15,360 nucleotides of DNA from CALFVT01 sp964513675 (GCA_964513675.1 CAZEOD010000049.1:1-15360); one strand, 5' to 3'; positions 1 to 7,833 are shown, numbered from the stretch's first letter. Translations and numbers: made by a program. Notes: generated by a model from the letters alone, not told the origin.

Positions 1-56
1 TCCGTGAAGGTGGTCGCACAGTCGGCGCCGGCGTCGTCTCGAAAATTATTGAGTAG
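1..56 (+). CDS. tuf: Elongation factor Tu, C-terminal end (partial)
   Basis: Only the last 17 codons and the TAG stop (54-56) are inside the window, read from base 3. The residues REGGRTVGAGVVSKIIE are the characteristic C-terminus of bacterial EF-Tu, the GTPase that delivers aminoacyl-tRNA to the ribosome. The fragment belongs to the end of domain 3. In many alphaproteobacteria one tuf copy lies just upstream of tRNA-Trp and secE, which is the arrangement here. A second copy is often found after fusA, beyond this window. The start and most of the gene are off the left edge. Confidence 0.95.
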   Translation, partial: REGGRTVGAGVVSKIIE

Positions 57-69
57 GTAACTCATACAT

Positions 70-91
70 AGCGCGCCGGAGACGGCGCGTT
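70..91 (+). terminator. Hairpin after tuf, possible weak terminator or processing site
   Basis: An 8-bp stem (70-77 with 84-91, including one G-U pair) closes a six-base GGAGAC loop directly after the tuf stop. No T-run follows, so it is a poor Rho-independent terminator. It could mark RNA processing between the tuf message and tRNA-Trp. Seen in sequence; function inferred. Confidence 0.35.
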
Positions 92-107
92 CATCCCGGT
101 TCATTAT

Positions 108-183
108 AGGGGTATAGCTCAGTTGGTAGAGCACTGGATTCCAAATCCAGGTGTCGAGGGTTCGAGTCCTTCTGCCCCTGCCA
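108..183 (+). tRNA. trnW: tRNA-Trp (anticodon CCA)
   Basis: A full 76-nt cloverleaf can be folded. The acceptor stem pairs 108-114 with 173-179 (one G-U pair), the discriminator base is G180, and the CCA end is encoded at 181-183. The D arm contains AGCTCAGTTGGTAGAGC, the anticodon stem is CTGGA/TCCAG, and the seven-base loop TTCCAAA places CCA at the anticodon. The T arm contains GGTTCGAGTCC. The CCA anticodon reads UGG, so the charge is tryptophan. Its position between tuf and secE matches the usual alphaproteobacterial arrangement and suggests cotranscription followed by processing. Confidence 0.97.
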
Positions 184-226
184 CGCTCCCCTAAAGAGCG
201 ATAATAATGAGATTGGGACTTGAAAT

Positions 227-263
227 AACGCGGATGCAGGCCCAAATCCTGCTTTCGCGTTTT
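227..263 (+). promoter_or_regulatory. Hairpin in the secE leader
   Basis: AACGCG (227-232) pairs with CGCGTT (256-261), and GCAGG (236-240) pairs with CCTGC (248-252) around a CCCAAAT loop. The two helices are separated by a small internal loop. Two further Ts follow, and the secE Shine-Dalgarno GGAG begins at 264, right at the foot of the stem. It may affect processing or translation initiation of secE, or be a weak terminator between the tRNA and the protein genes. The structure is visible; the function is inferred. Confidence 0.4.
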
Positions 264-277
264 GGAGTTTAAAAAGA

Positions 278-490
278 ATGGCTGAAAAAACTACTGAAAA
301 AGTAAGCCCGGTCAAATATCTGGGTCAAGTTCGTCAAGAGGGCCGCAAGGTTGTTTGGCCGTCATGGAATGAAGTCTATAAGACGACGATCCTTGTGATG
401 ATAATGGTTGCGATCATGGGGCTGTTCTTTTTTGTTGTGGATTGGGTTTTGGCCAATGTGGTGCAGCTCATTCTTGGTATTGGGCGTTAG
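278..490 (+). CDS. secE: Preprotein translocase subunit SecE
   Basis: SecE is the small essential subunit that clamps SecY in the SecYEG channel of the inner membrane. The 70-residue product has the short single-span form usual outside the enterics. Residues 1-24 are polar, followed by the conserved amphipathic segment VVWPSWNEVYKTT (25-37), then one hydrophobic membrane span at about 38-60 and a short tail. The ATG at 278 is preceded by GGAG at 264-267, a somewhat long spacing. nusG begins about 20 nt after the stop, and the secE-nusG pair is one of the most conserved bacterial gene pairs. Nothing is missing or odd in the protein. Confidence 0.96.
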   Translation: MAEKTTEKVSPVKYLGQVRQEGRKVVWPSWNEVYKTTILVMIMVAIMGLFFFVVDWVLANVVQLILGIGR

Positions 491-511
491 GGTCACGAAA
501 GGGCGATGGGC

Positions 512-1045
512 ATGGAAGCTAAGTGGTATATCGTACAAGCTTATTCGAATTTCGAAAAGCATGTTCAGCGCGCGATTGAGCGCGAAGCCGAAGTTAAAGG
601 TCTAACGGATCTTTTTGAGGAAATTCTTGTTCCAACCGAGCAGATTGTTGAGGTTCGTAAGGGCCGCAAGATCGAGAGCGAGCGCAAATTTTTCCCAGGT
701 TATGTCTTGGTGAAGATGGTTATGACAGATGCTGCGCATCATTTGGTGAAGAACACACCAAAGGTTACAGGGTTTTTAGGCTCAACAACAAAGCCGCTTC
801 CGGTCTCCGAGGCTGAAGTGCAGCGAATTGTTGGTAAGATCGCAGAAGGCGTAGATGCGCCGCGTCCAATGATTACATTTGACGTGGGCGAAACTGTCAA
901 AGTTGTTGACGGGCCGTTTCAAAGCTTTAATGGCTCAGTTGAGAGTGTGGATGATGAAAATGCACGCCTCAAAGTCTTGATTAATATTTTCGGTCAGGGA
1001 ACACCTGTCGAGCTTAATTACACGCAGGTCGAAAAACAGACCTGA
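512..1045 (+). CDS. nusG: Transcription termination/antitermination factor NusG
   Basis: NusG binds RNA polymerase through its N-terminal domain and S10 or Rho through its C-terminal KOW domain, linking transcription to translation or termination. The 177-residue protein opens with the NGN-domain signature KWYIVQAYSNFEKHV. It carries FFPGYVLVKM in the middle of that domain and the KOW motif VKVVDGPFQSFNGSVESVD near residues 128-146. Two in-frame ATGs exist, at 506 and 512. The purine-rich AAAGGG at 498-503 lies only 2 nt from the first but 8 nt from the second, so I choose 512. The length matches the family. It follows secE and precedes the structured rplK leader. Confidence 0.96.
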   Translation: MEAKWYIVQAYSNFEKHVQRAIEREAEVKGLTDLFEEILVPTEQIVEVRKGRKIESERKFFPGYVLVKMVMTDAAHHLVKNTPKVTGFLGSTTKPLPVSEAEVQRIVGKIAEGVDAPRPMITFDVGETVKVVDGPFQSFNGSVESVDDENARLKVLINIFGQGTPVELNYTQVEKQT

Positions 1046-1054
1046 TGTATATAA

Positions 1055-1080
1055 CGCGTCACCTTGTTAAAGGCGGCGTG
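1055..1080 (+). promoter_or_regulatory. Hairpin just downstream of nusG
   Basis: Bases 1055-1065 pair with 1070-1080 around a GTTA loop, with one mismatch and two G-U pairs. It begins about 10 nt after the nusG stop and lacks a T-run, so it is unlikely to be an efficient terminator. It is the first of three successive helices in the nusG-rplK spacer. Confidence 0.35.
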
Positions 1081-1085
1081 TATTT

Positions 1086-1130
1086 GTGTGGGAGAAGGGT
1101 GGAAAGTCCTCCATGTCTTCGCACCACGCG
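1086..1130 (+). promoter_or_regulatory. Candidate ribosomal protein L1 operator in the rplK-rplA leader
   Basis: GTGG (1088-1091) pairs with CCAC (1124-1127) and GAAG (1094-1097) pairs with CTTC (1117-1120). They are separated by a small asymmetric internal loop of purines and GCA. A purine-rich apical region contains a third short helix, GGA/TCC. L1 is known to repress the rplKA message in other bacteria by binding a leader element that mimics its 23S rRNA site, a stem with an asymmetric internal loop. Position (about 110 nt upstream of rplK) and shape fit. I cannot confirm the loop bases against a covariance model, so the assignment is by context. Confidence 0.5.
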
Positions 1131-1137
1131 CACCCTA

Positions 1138-1162
1138 AATATTACAGATGGTCTGTAATATT
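1138..1162 (+). promoter_or_regulatory. Perfect AT-rich inverted repeat upstream of rplK
   Basis: An uninterrupted 11-bp stem (1138-1148 with 1152-1162) closes a three-base TGG loop and is followed by GATTTTAG. It sits 38 nt upstream of the rplK ATG. It could be a weak terminator or attenuator, or a protein-binding dyad at the DNA level. The short T-run argues against a strong terminator. It lies directly after the candidate L1 element. Confidence 0.45.
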
Positions 1163-1200
1163 GATTTTAGCGAAGTCTTATGGCTTCATAGGAGTGAAAA

Positions 1201-1629
1201 ATGGCAAAGAAGATTGAGGGCTATATTAAGCTCATGATCCCTGCCGGGTCAGCCAACCCGTCACCGCCTCTCGGGCCTGCATTAGGTCAGCGCGGCGTTA
1301 ATATCATGGAATTTGCAAAAGCATTTAACGCCAAAACGGCTGAGCTTGAAAAAGGCGTTCCAACACCAACTGTCATTACAGTGTTTCAGGATAAGTCCTT
1401 TACATTTGTAACGAAAACAGCGCCGGCTTCTTATTACCTTAAGAAGGCTGCGGGTAAAAAGTCGGGTGCGAACCATCCGGGCCGCGAAATTGGTGGGTCT
1501 GTCAGCGTCGCGCAATGCCGCGAAATTGCGGAAGCGAAAATGGTTGATCTTAACGCTAATGATCTCGATCAGGCGACGAAGATTATCGAAGGTACAGCCC
1601 GCTCTATGGGTTATGAGGTTACAGGATAA
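1201..1629 (+). CDS. rplK: 50S ribosomal protein L11
   Basis: L11 sits at the base of the L7/L12 stalk, binds the GTPase-associated region of 23S rRNA and takes part in elongation-factor function and stringent-response sensing. The 142-residue product has the full two-domain architecture. The N-terminal domain contains the proline-rich switch segment SANPSPPLGPALGQRGVNI (about residues 17-35). The rRNA-binding C-terminal domain contains TKTAPASYYLKKAAG and ends in GTARSMGYEV. A clear AGGAG (1190-1194) precedes the ATG. It is coupled to rplA by a 3-nt spacer and is probably under the same L1-mediated control. Confidence 0.98.
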   Translation: MAKKIEGYIKLMIPAGSANPSPPLGPALGQRGVNIMEFAKAFNAKTAELEKGVPTPTVITVFQDKSFTFVTKTAPASYYLKKAAGKKSGANHPGREIGGSVSVAQCREIAEAKMVDLNANDLDQATKIIEGTARSMGYEVTG

Positions 1630-1632
1630 GTC

Positions 1633-2328
1633 ATGGCAAAAGCAGGTAAAAGATTGTCTGCCGCGCGTGCGGCTTATGACAAAGAAGCGCTTCACTCTGT
1701 CGCTGACGCGGTGAAGATTGTTAAAGATAGTGCGAAAGTTAAGTTCGACGAAACGGTTGAGCTTGCGATTAATCTGGGTGTTGACCCCCGCCATGCGGAT
1801 CAAATGGTTCGCGGTGTATGCAACCTTCCTAATGGTACGGGCCGCTCGGTTCGCGTTGCTGTTTTTGCGAAAGACGCAAAAGCGGAAGAGGCGAAAGCTG
1901 CTGGTGCTGATATTGTCGGCGCAGAAGATCTTGTTGCCTTAGTGCAAGAAGGTAATCTGGATTTTGACCGCGTGATTGCTACGCCGGACATGATGCCGCT
2001 TGTTGGCCGTGTTGCGCGTGTTTTGGGGCCAAAAGGCCTTATGCCAAATCCAAAAGTTGGTACGGTCACAGCCGATGTCACGAAAGCTGTTGGCGATGCC
2101 AAGGGCGGCGCTGTTGAATTTCGCGTTGAAAAAGCGGGTCTTATTCACGCGGGTGTCGGCAAAGCAAGTTTCGATCAAGATAAGCTCGCTGAGAATGTTC
2201 AGGCGTTTATCACGGCCATTCAAAAGGCCCGTCCATCTGGTGCAAAGGGTGTTTTTGTTAAAAAAATCACCATTAGCTCGACGATGGGCCCCGGCGTAAA
2301 AATTGACACAGCCGCTGCTTCCAATTAG
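1633..2328 (+). CDS. rplA: 50S ribosomal protein L1
   Basis: L1 forms the mobile L1 stalk that guides deacylated tRNA out of the E site, and in many bacteria it represses translation of its own rplKA message. The 231-residue protein has the normal bacterial length. The conserved domain II segment VGRVARVLGPKGLMPNPKVGTV spans about residues 122-143, and FRVEKAGLIHAGVGKASF follows later. It starts 3 nt after the rplK stop, with AGGATAAG inside the end of rplK as ribosome-binding site, so the two genes are almost certainly translationally coupled. No irregularities. Confidence 0.98.
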   Translation: MAKAGKRLSAARAAYDKEALHSVADAVKIVKDSAKVKFDETVELAINLGVDPRHADQMVRGVCNLPNGTGRSVRVAVFAKDAKAEEAKAAGADIVGAEDLVALVQEGNLDFDRVIATPDMMPLVGRVARVLGPKGLMPNPKVGTVTADVTKAVGDAKGGAVEFRVEKAGLIHAGVGKASFDQDKLAENVQAFITAIQKARPSGAKGVFVKKITISSTMGPGVKIDTAAASN

Positions 2329-2376
2329 AGGGCAGGCTGAATAAAGAATTTGGCGCGCCATTTGGTGGGCCGAAGA

Positions 2377-2405
2377 TAGGGGTTTCCTCTTTGAGGGCGC
2401 CCCTA
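2377..2405 (+). promoter_or_regulatory. Two-step hairpin between rplA and the L10 leader
   Basis: TAGGGG (2377-2382) pairs with CCCCTA (2400-2405) outside an inner CCTC-TTT-GAGG hairpin (2386-2396). No T-run follows, so it is not a typical terminator. It may be the first helix of the rplJ leader or an RNA processing site. Confidence 0.35.
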
Positions 2406-2600
2406 AAACTGTCCGAGACCATCGGGGTTCACACGCAAGATGTGGGCTTAATATCCGATGTAGACGGGATGAGACCGATCACTGAGGCGACGCCTCAACG
2501 GGTTTGGTTCGAGTTCTGGGACAGACGACTGCTTGCGGTTTTGTTTGGAAACAGACGCCGCGAGTATCTCACGGGTTCCCGCATAGGGTGGGGGCCTCTT
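2406..2600 (+). promoter_or_regulatory. L10 leader upstream of rplJ-rplL
   Basis: The 288 nt between rplA and rplJ hold no credible gene but are densely structured. CTGTCC (2409-2414) closes a domain by pairing with GGACAG (2519-2524). Inside it lie a hairpin CATCGG/CCGATG (2420-2425 with 2455-2460) capped by CACA/TGTG, and a separate GAGGC-GAC-GCCTC hairpin (2484-2496). In many bacteria the L10(L12)4 complex binds the leader of rplJL and represses translation, and this placement is the standard one. The multi-helix layout and location support an L10-type autoregulatory leader. The exact kink-turn and boundaries are not resolved by eye. Confidence 0.68.
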
Positions 2601-2616
2601 AACTAGGAGACCGCAA

Positions 2617-3132
2617 ATGGACCGCTCTCAAAAAGAGAATGCTGTTAAAGAACTCGAAGAGATCTTTGATGGTGCAGGATCCGTGGTAATGACTGAATAT
2701 TCAGGCATGACCGTTGCGGAAATGACTGAATTGCGCGCAAAACTTCGTGAGAATAATGCGTCAATTCGGGTTGTAAAAAACCGCTTGGCAAAAATTGCCA
2801 TGAAGGGTCGCCCCTTCGAAGCTGCGGGGGCAATGATGACAGGACCTGTCGCGATTGCTTACGCTGATGACATGATTAGCGCGCCGAAAGTCGTTGTTGA
2901 TTATGCCAAAGACAGTAAGGTGTTTAACGTTATTGGCGGCTTTATGGGCGATGAGGTTTTAGATGAAGCTGGCGTTGTCACCTTGTCTAAACTTCCATCC
3001 CGCGAAGAACTTATCTCTATGGCGGCGCAGCTTCTGCTTGCTCCAATTACGAGTGTTTCTTCTGCTGTTATGTCGCCAGCTCGGAGCTTATCCGGCGCTA
3101 TCGCGACGATCGAAGAGAAAGCAGCGGCGTAA
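2617..3132 (+). CDS. rplJ: 50S ribosomal protein L10
   Basis: L10 is the stalk base protein. Its N-terminal domain binds 23S rRNA next to L11, and its C-terminal helix carries dimers of L7/L12. The 171-residue product begins MDRSQKENAVKELEEIF and includes the typical TEYSGMTVAEMTELRAKLRENNASIRVVKNRLAKIA region (about residues 26-61). The alanine-rich helical tail, near PARSLSGAIATIEEKA, is the L12-docking part. AGGAG lies 7-8 nt upstream of the ATG at 2617. With rplL it forms the classical rplJL unit, likely regulated by the leader in front of it. Confidence 0.98.
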   Translation: MDRSQKENAVKELEEIFDGAGSVVMTEYSGMTVAEMTELRAKLRENNASIRVVKNRLAKIAMKGRPFEAAGAMMTGPVAIAYADDMISAPKVVVDYAKDSKVFNVIGGFMGDEVLDEAGVVTLSKLPSREELISMAAQLLLAPITSVSSAVMSPARSLSGAIATIEEKAAA

Positions 3133-3169
3133 TTTTACAACTTCATTCTCGCAAACTCGACGTAAACTC

Positions 3170-3195
3170 CTTCCCATGTTTGAAAAACAGGGAAG
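3170..3195 (+). promoter_or_regulatory. Hairpin in the rplJ-rplL spacer
   Basis: CTTCCC (3170-3175) pairs with GGGAAG (3190-3195), continued by TGTTT/AAACA around a GAA loop with one bulged A. This 11-bp helix ends about 9 nt before the rplL Shine-Dalgarno AAAGGA. rplL is made in several-fold excess over rplJ in bacteria, and a stabilising or processing hairpin here could help, but that is inference. Confidence 0.4.
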
Positions 3196-3216
3196 ACCAA
3201 CCAAAGGAACTACATC

Positions 3217-3588
3217 ATGGCTGATGTGAAAAAATTAGCAGAAGAGCTTGTCGGTCTGACAATTCTTGAAGCTAAAGAACTAAATGACATTCTTAAAGAC
3301 GAGTATGGTATCGAGCCAGCAGCAGCCGCTGTTGTCGCCGGTCCTGCTGGCGGCGGCGGCGAAGCGGCTGAAGCTAAGACTGACTTCGATGTTGTTATGA
3401 CATCATTTGGCGGCAATAAAATTGCTGTTATTAAAGAAGTCCGTGCGATCACAGGTCTTGGTCTTAAAGAAGCTAAAGAGCTGGTTGAAAGCGCGCCAAA
3501 GGCCGTTAAAGAAGCTGCTCCAGAAGCTGAAGCGAATGAAATCAAAGAGAAGCTCGAAGCCGCAGGTGCGACTGTCGAACTTAAGTAA
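3217..3588 (+). CDS. rplL: 50S ribosomal protein L7/L12
   Basis: L7/L12 is the multi-copy stalk protein that recruits and stimulates EF-Tu, EF-G, IF2 and release factors. The 123-residue protein has the canonical layout. An N-terminal dimerisation and L10-binding helical domain covers about residues 1-33. A flexible Ala/Gly-rich hinge follows (about 35-53, with a GGGG run). The globular factor-binding domain starts near KTDFDVV and contains KIAVIKEVRAITGLGLKEAKELVE. Its ribosome-binding site AAAGGA lies about 10 nt before the ATG. It is followed by a strong terminator-like hairpin. Confidence 0.98.
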   Translation: MADVKKLAEELVGLTILEAKELNDILKDEYGIEPAAAAVVAGPAGGGGEAAEAKTDFDVVMTSFGGNKIAVIKEVRAITGLGLKEAKELVESAPKAVKEAAPEAEANEIKEKLEAAGATVELK

Positions 3589-3603
3589 GATTTCTTACTA
3601 TTT

Positions 3604-3642
3604 CAGTGGGCGGCCTTGGTTGTCAGGGTCGCCCACTGTTTT
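3604..3642 (+). terminator. Terminator/attenuator between rplL and rpoB
   Basis: A 12-bp stem (3604-3615 with 3627-3638, one G-U pair near the loop) with core CAGTGGGCG/CGCCCACTG is followed directly by TTTT (3639-3642). In E. coli a partial terminator at the same place lets only a fraction of ribosomal-protein transcripts continue into rpoBC. This element has the right position and form to do the same. No convincing promoter follows it, so readthrough is probably needed for rpoB expression. Confidence 0.8.
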
Positions 3643-3766
3643 CGTCTAAAGAGGGGACGAAAAACCCGCTTGCTGCCTGACACAGCTAAAACCTGTCAAC
3701 AGAGCTATAAAACGAGGGCCGCGACTGCAGTGCGGTTTCTTGTGTAAAACGAAAAAGGTGTCTTTC

Positions 3767-6700
3767 ATGTCGCTTTCATTCACGGGTAAAAAACGTATTC
3801 GCAAAAACTTTGGACGGATTCCGGAAATCGTCCGTATGCCAAATCTCATTGAGGTGCAAAAAAGTTCTTACGAGCATTTTTTACAAAAAGTAATTCCGCA
3901 TGCGGACCGCGGTGATAATGGTTTAAATGGAACGTTTAAATCGGTTTTCCCTGTTCGGGATTTCCAAGAGCGTGCTGTTTTGGAATATGTATCTTTCGAA
4001 TTTGATCCGCCTAAATTTGACGAAGAAGAGTGCCAGCAGCGCGATATTACATACGCAGCGCCGCTCAAAGTCAAAATGCGCCTGGTTGTCTTTGATGTTG
4101 ACGAAGACACACAGGCTCGCTCGGTCAAAGATATTAAAGAGCAAGATGTTTACATGGGCGATATTCCGCTCATGACGGATAAAGGTACGTTTATTGTTAA
4201 CGGTACAGAGCGCGTGATTGTATCGCAAATGCACCGGTCTCCGGGCGTGTTCTTCGATCATGATAAAGGGAAGAGCCATAGTTCTGGCAAATTCTTATTC
4301 TCATCACGGATCATTCCTTACCGCGGCTCTTGGCTTGATTTTGAATTTGACGCCAAAGATATTTTGCACGCACGGATTGACCGCCGCCGTAAATTACCGG
4401 CGACGACTGTGCTTTATGCCCTCGGCATGAGTAAAGAGCAGATCCTTGAGCAATATTACACAAACCTCGAATTTAAGCGCAATAAGAAGCAAGGCGGATG
4501 GACACGTCCCTTTAATGCCGAAGATTACCGCGGCGCAAAGCTTGTGCGTGATTTGGTTGACGCCAAGACGGGCGAAATTGCCGCGCCGTCTGGCCGTAAA
4601 CTGACCGCGCGCGGCGCGAAAAAGCTCGCCGAAGGTGGGTTGACTGAAATCCTCATCACGGATGAAGAATTGTCAGAGCGCTTTGCGGCTGAAGATATTG
4701 TCAATACGACAACGGGTAAGATTTATGCTGAAGCGGCGGATGAGCTGACGGAAGAGGTTCTTGAAGCTATCGCGGAAGCCGGCATTGATGAGCTGACCGT
4801 TCTTAATATCGACCATGTTAATATTGGCCCTTATATTCGCAATACGCTCGCAGCCGATAAAAATGACAGCCGTGAAGGCGCGCTGGTTGATATCTACCGC
4901 GTTATGCGTCCCGGTGAGCCGCCGACATCAGAAGCGGCTGAGGATTTGTTTAATAGCCTTTTCTTTGACGGAGAACGCTATGATCTGTCTGCCGTTGGCC
5001 GCGTGAAAATGAATATGCGTATGAATTTGGATTGCCCAGATGATGTCCGCACATTGCGTCCCGAAGATTTACTGGCTGTTGTTGATACGCTTGTGAAGTT
5101 GAAAGACGGTATCGGCTCTGTTGATGATATTGATAATCTTGGCAATCGCCGCGTTCGCTCTGTTGGTGAGCTGATGGAGAATCAATACCGCATTGGCTTG
5201 CTGCGCATGGAGCGCGCGATCAAAGAGCGGATGCAATCTGTTGATATTGAAACGGTGATGCCGCATGATCTGATTAACGCGAAACCGGCTGCGGCTGTTG
5301 TTCGCGAATTTTTTGGCTCCTCGCAGCTATCTCAGTTTATGGATCAGACAAATCCTTTGTCTGAAATTACTCATAAACGCCGCCTTTCAGCGCTTGGGCC
5401 CGGCGGCCTGACACGTGAACGGGCTGGTTTTGAAGTTCGTGATGTTCATCCGACACATTATGGCCGAATCTGCCCCATTGAAACGCCAGAGGGCCCGAAT
5501 ATTGGCCTGATTAACTCCCTCGCGACACATGCGCGGGTTAATCAATATGGCTTTATTGAAAGCCCTTATCGCCGTGTTGATAGTGGTAAGCTGACAGACG
5601 AAGTTGTTTATGTGTCGGCCATGGAAGAAGCCCGCTATTCTATCGCGCAGGCCAATGCCGAAATTACCGAAGGCGGTATGTTGGCGCAGGACGCGCTTAC
5701 ATGTCGGGTTAACGGCGAGAATACTTTGGTCAACCGTGAAGATGTCGACTTTATTGATGTCTCACCTAAACAGCTTGTGTCTGTTGCGGCGGCCTTGATT
5801 CCTTTCCTTGAAAATGATGATGCGAACCGCGCGCTTATGGGGTCAAACATGATGCGCCAAGCTGTGCCGCTTCTAAAGGCTGAAGCGCCTTTGGTTGGGA
5901 CGGGTATGGAAAGCATTGTTGCGCTTGATTCCGGCGCGACTGTCGCGGCAAAGCGGACAGGTATTGTTGAGCAAGTTGATGCCAAACGTATTGTGGTTCG
6001 CGCTACGAAAGAAACGGATTTGAAAAAATCCGGCGTTGATATTTATAACCTGCTCAAATTCCAGCGCTCAAATCAATCGACCTGTATCAATCAGCGTCCA
6101 TTGGTGAAAGTTGGCGATAAGGTCAATCATGGCGATATTATCGCCGATGGCCCGTCAACTGATCTAGGTGAGTTGGCGCTTGGTAAAAATGTTCTCGTGG
6201 CCTTTATGCCGTGGAATGGCTATAATTTTGAGGATTCAATTCTGATCTCAGAACGTATTGTTCGTGATGATGTTTACACATCTCTGCATATCGAAGAATT
6301 TTCTGTCATGGCCCGTGATACGAAGCTTGGCCCTGAAGAAATTACGCGCGATATTCCAAATGTCGGCGAGGAGAGCCTCCGTAATCTTGATGAAGCCGGT
6401 ATTGTGGCTGTCGGGGCGGAAGTCTTCGGGGGGGATATTCTTGTTGGTAAGGTGACGCCAAAAGGCGAATCGCCGATGACGCCAGAAGAAAAGCTTCTGC
6501 GGGCGATCTTTGGCGAAACAGCCTCTGAAACTACCGCCGGGAGCCTCTTCGGGTACAGTTGTTGAGGTTCGCGTCTTTAATCGCCACGGCGTTGATAAAG
6601 ATGAGCGTGCGCTTCAAATTGAACGTGAGGAAATTGAATTTCTTGGTAAAGACCGGGATGACGAGCTTAAAATCCTTGAGCGCTCTATTTATAACAGCGT

Positions 6701-7832
6701 GAAGAAGATTTTGCTGAAACAAACCGCTGTCTCTGGCCCGCGCGGCTTTAAGAAAGGCCCGATCACTGATGAAAACCTTGGCGAAATTCCACGGTCTGAT
6801 TGGTGGCGTATTGGCGTTTCTGATGAGAAAGCCATTGGCGAGCTAGAGGCGCTTAAAGAGCAATATGATAGCTATAAAGCCCGTCTTGATGCGCGTTTTG
6901 ACGATAAAGTCGATAAGCTCCAGCGCGGTGATGAGTTGCCGCCGGGCGTGATGAAGATGGTTAAAGTCTTTGTTGCGGTGAAGCGTAAGCTTCAACCGGG
7001 CGATAAAATGGCCGGCCGTCACGGAAATAAAGGTGTGATCTCTAAGATTAATCCGATCGAAGATATGCCGTTCTTAGCGGATGGTCAGGCTGTTGATATC
7101 GTGCTTAACCCATTGGGCGTTCCGTCGCGAATGAACGTTGGGCAGATTCTCGAAACCCATATGGGCTGGGCGTCTGCGGGTCTGGGTAAAGTCATTAACA
7201 ATGCGCTTGAAGCCTACCGTATTGAAGGCAGAAAAGAGAAGCTCCAAGAGGCGCTTAAGCTTGTTTATACCGAAGAAGAGGGTGATGTGCCGTCTTCTGA
7301 AGAGGAAATGCTTGAGCTTGCCGGAAATGTCACGCGCGGTGTTCCAATCGCCACGCCTGTCTTTGACGGTGCCCGCGAGCCGGATATTGTTAAAATGCTA
7401 GAACGGGCTGGTCTTCACGATTCAGGTCAGGTCATGCTCCATGATGGACGGACGGGTGAGCAGTTTATTCGCCCTGTCACTGTGGGTTATAAGTATTTGC
7501 TTAAGCTCCACCATTTGGTTGACGATAAAATCCATGCTCGCTCAATTGGGCCTTACTCTCTTGTCACGCAACAACCACTTGGCGGTAAAGCCCAGTTTGG
7601 TGGCCAGCGTTTCGGAGAGATGGAAGTCTGGGCGCTCGAAGCTTACGGCGCGGCTTATACCTTGCAAGAAATGCTCACCGTCAAATCTGATGATGTTGCA
7701 GGCCGAACCAAAGTCTATGAGTCAATCGTTCGCGGTGATGATGCCTTCGAAGCCGGTATTCCGGAAAGCTTTAACGTGTTGATTAAAGAGATCAGGTCTC
7801 TGGGTCTGAACGTTGAACTGACGAATGGATAA
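3767..7832 (+). CDS. rpoB: RNA polymerase subunit beta, frameshifted in this sequence
   Basis: Beta forms one jaw of RNA polymerase and much of the active-site channel, and is the target of rifampicin. I choose ATG 3767 (MSLSFTGKKRIRKNFGR) with AAAAAGG about 8 nt upstream; a TTG at 3740 in frame lacks support. The rifampicin region reads SSQLSQFMDQTNPLSEITHKRR, and D526, H536 and S541 match E. coli D516, H526 and S531, so the allele looks drug-sensitive. The frame breaks at 6524-6530: before it the first frame reads ...AIFGETAS and would stop at 6565 after 932 residues; after it the protein resumes in the +1 frame as LKLPPGASSGTVVEV. The conserved linker between these parts is absent, about 20 nt. 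Restoring 20 nt gives 1361 residues, normal for alphaproteobacteria. Downstream MAGRHGNKGVISKI and the C-terminal GGQRFGEMEVWALEAYGA motifs are intact. An essential gene broken this way is most likely an assembly error. Confidence 0.95.
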
Positions 7833-7833
7833 T

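Noticed and set aside
2391..2606. 71-codon open frame in the rplA-rplJ spacer
   Set aside because: It lies across the structured L10 leader, has no ribosome-binding site and no recognisable protein features. It is chance coding potential.
3677..3717. Promoter for rpoB (CTGACA ... TATAAA)
   Set aside because: The spacer between the two hexamers is about 23 nt, too long for a sigma-70 promoter, and no better pairing was seen.
6504..6565. Programmed ribosomal frameshift in rpoB
   Set aside because: No slippery heptamer is present, rpoB is not known to use recoding, and even a perfect shift would leave about 7 universally conserved residues missing. A deletion of about 20 nt explains both the shift and the loss.
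6510..7832. Separate short gene for the C-terminal part of RpoB starting at TTG 6510
   Set aside because: There is no ribosome-binding site, and the first residues are out-of-frame readings of rpoB. Homology begins only at LKLPPG, so it is the second half of a frameshifted rpoB.
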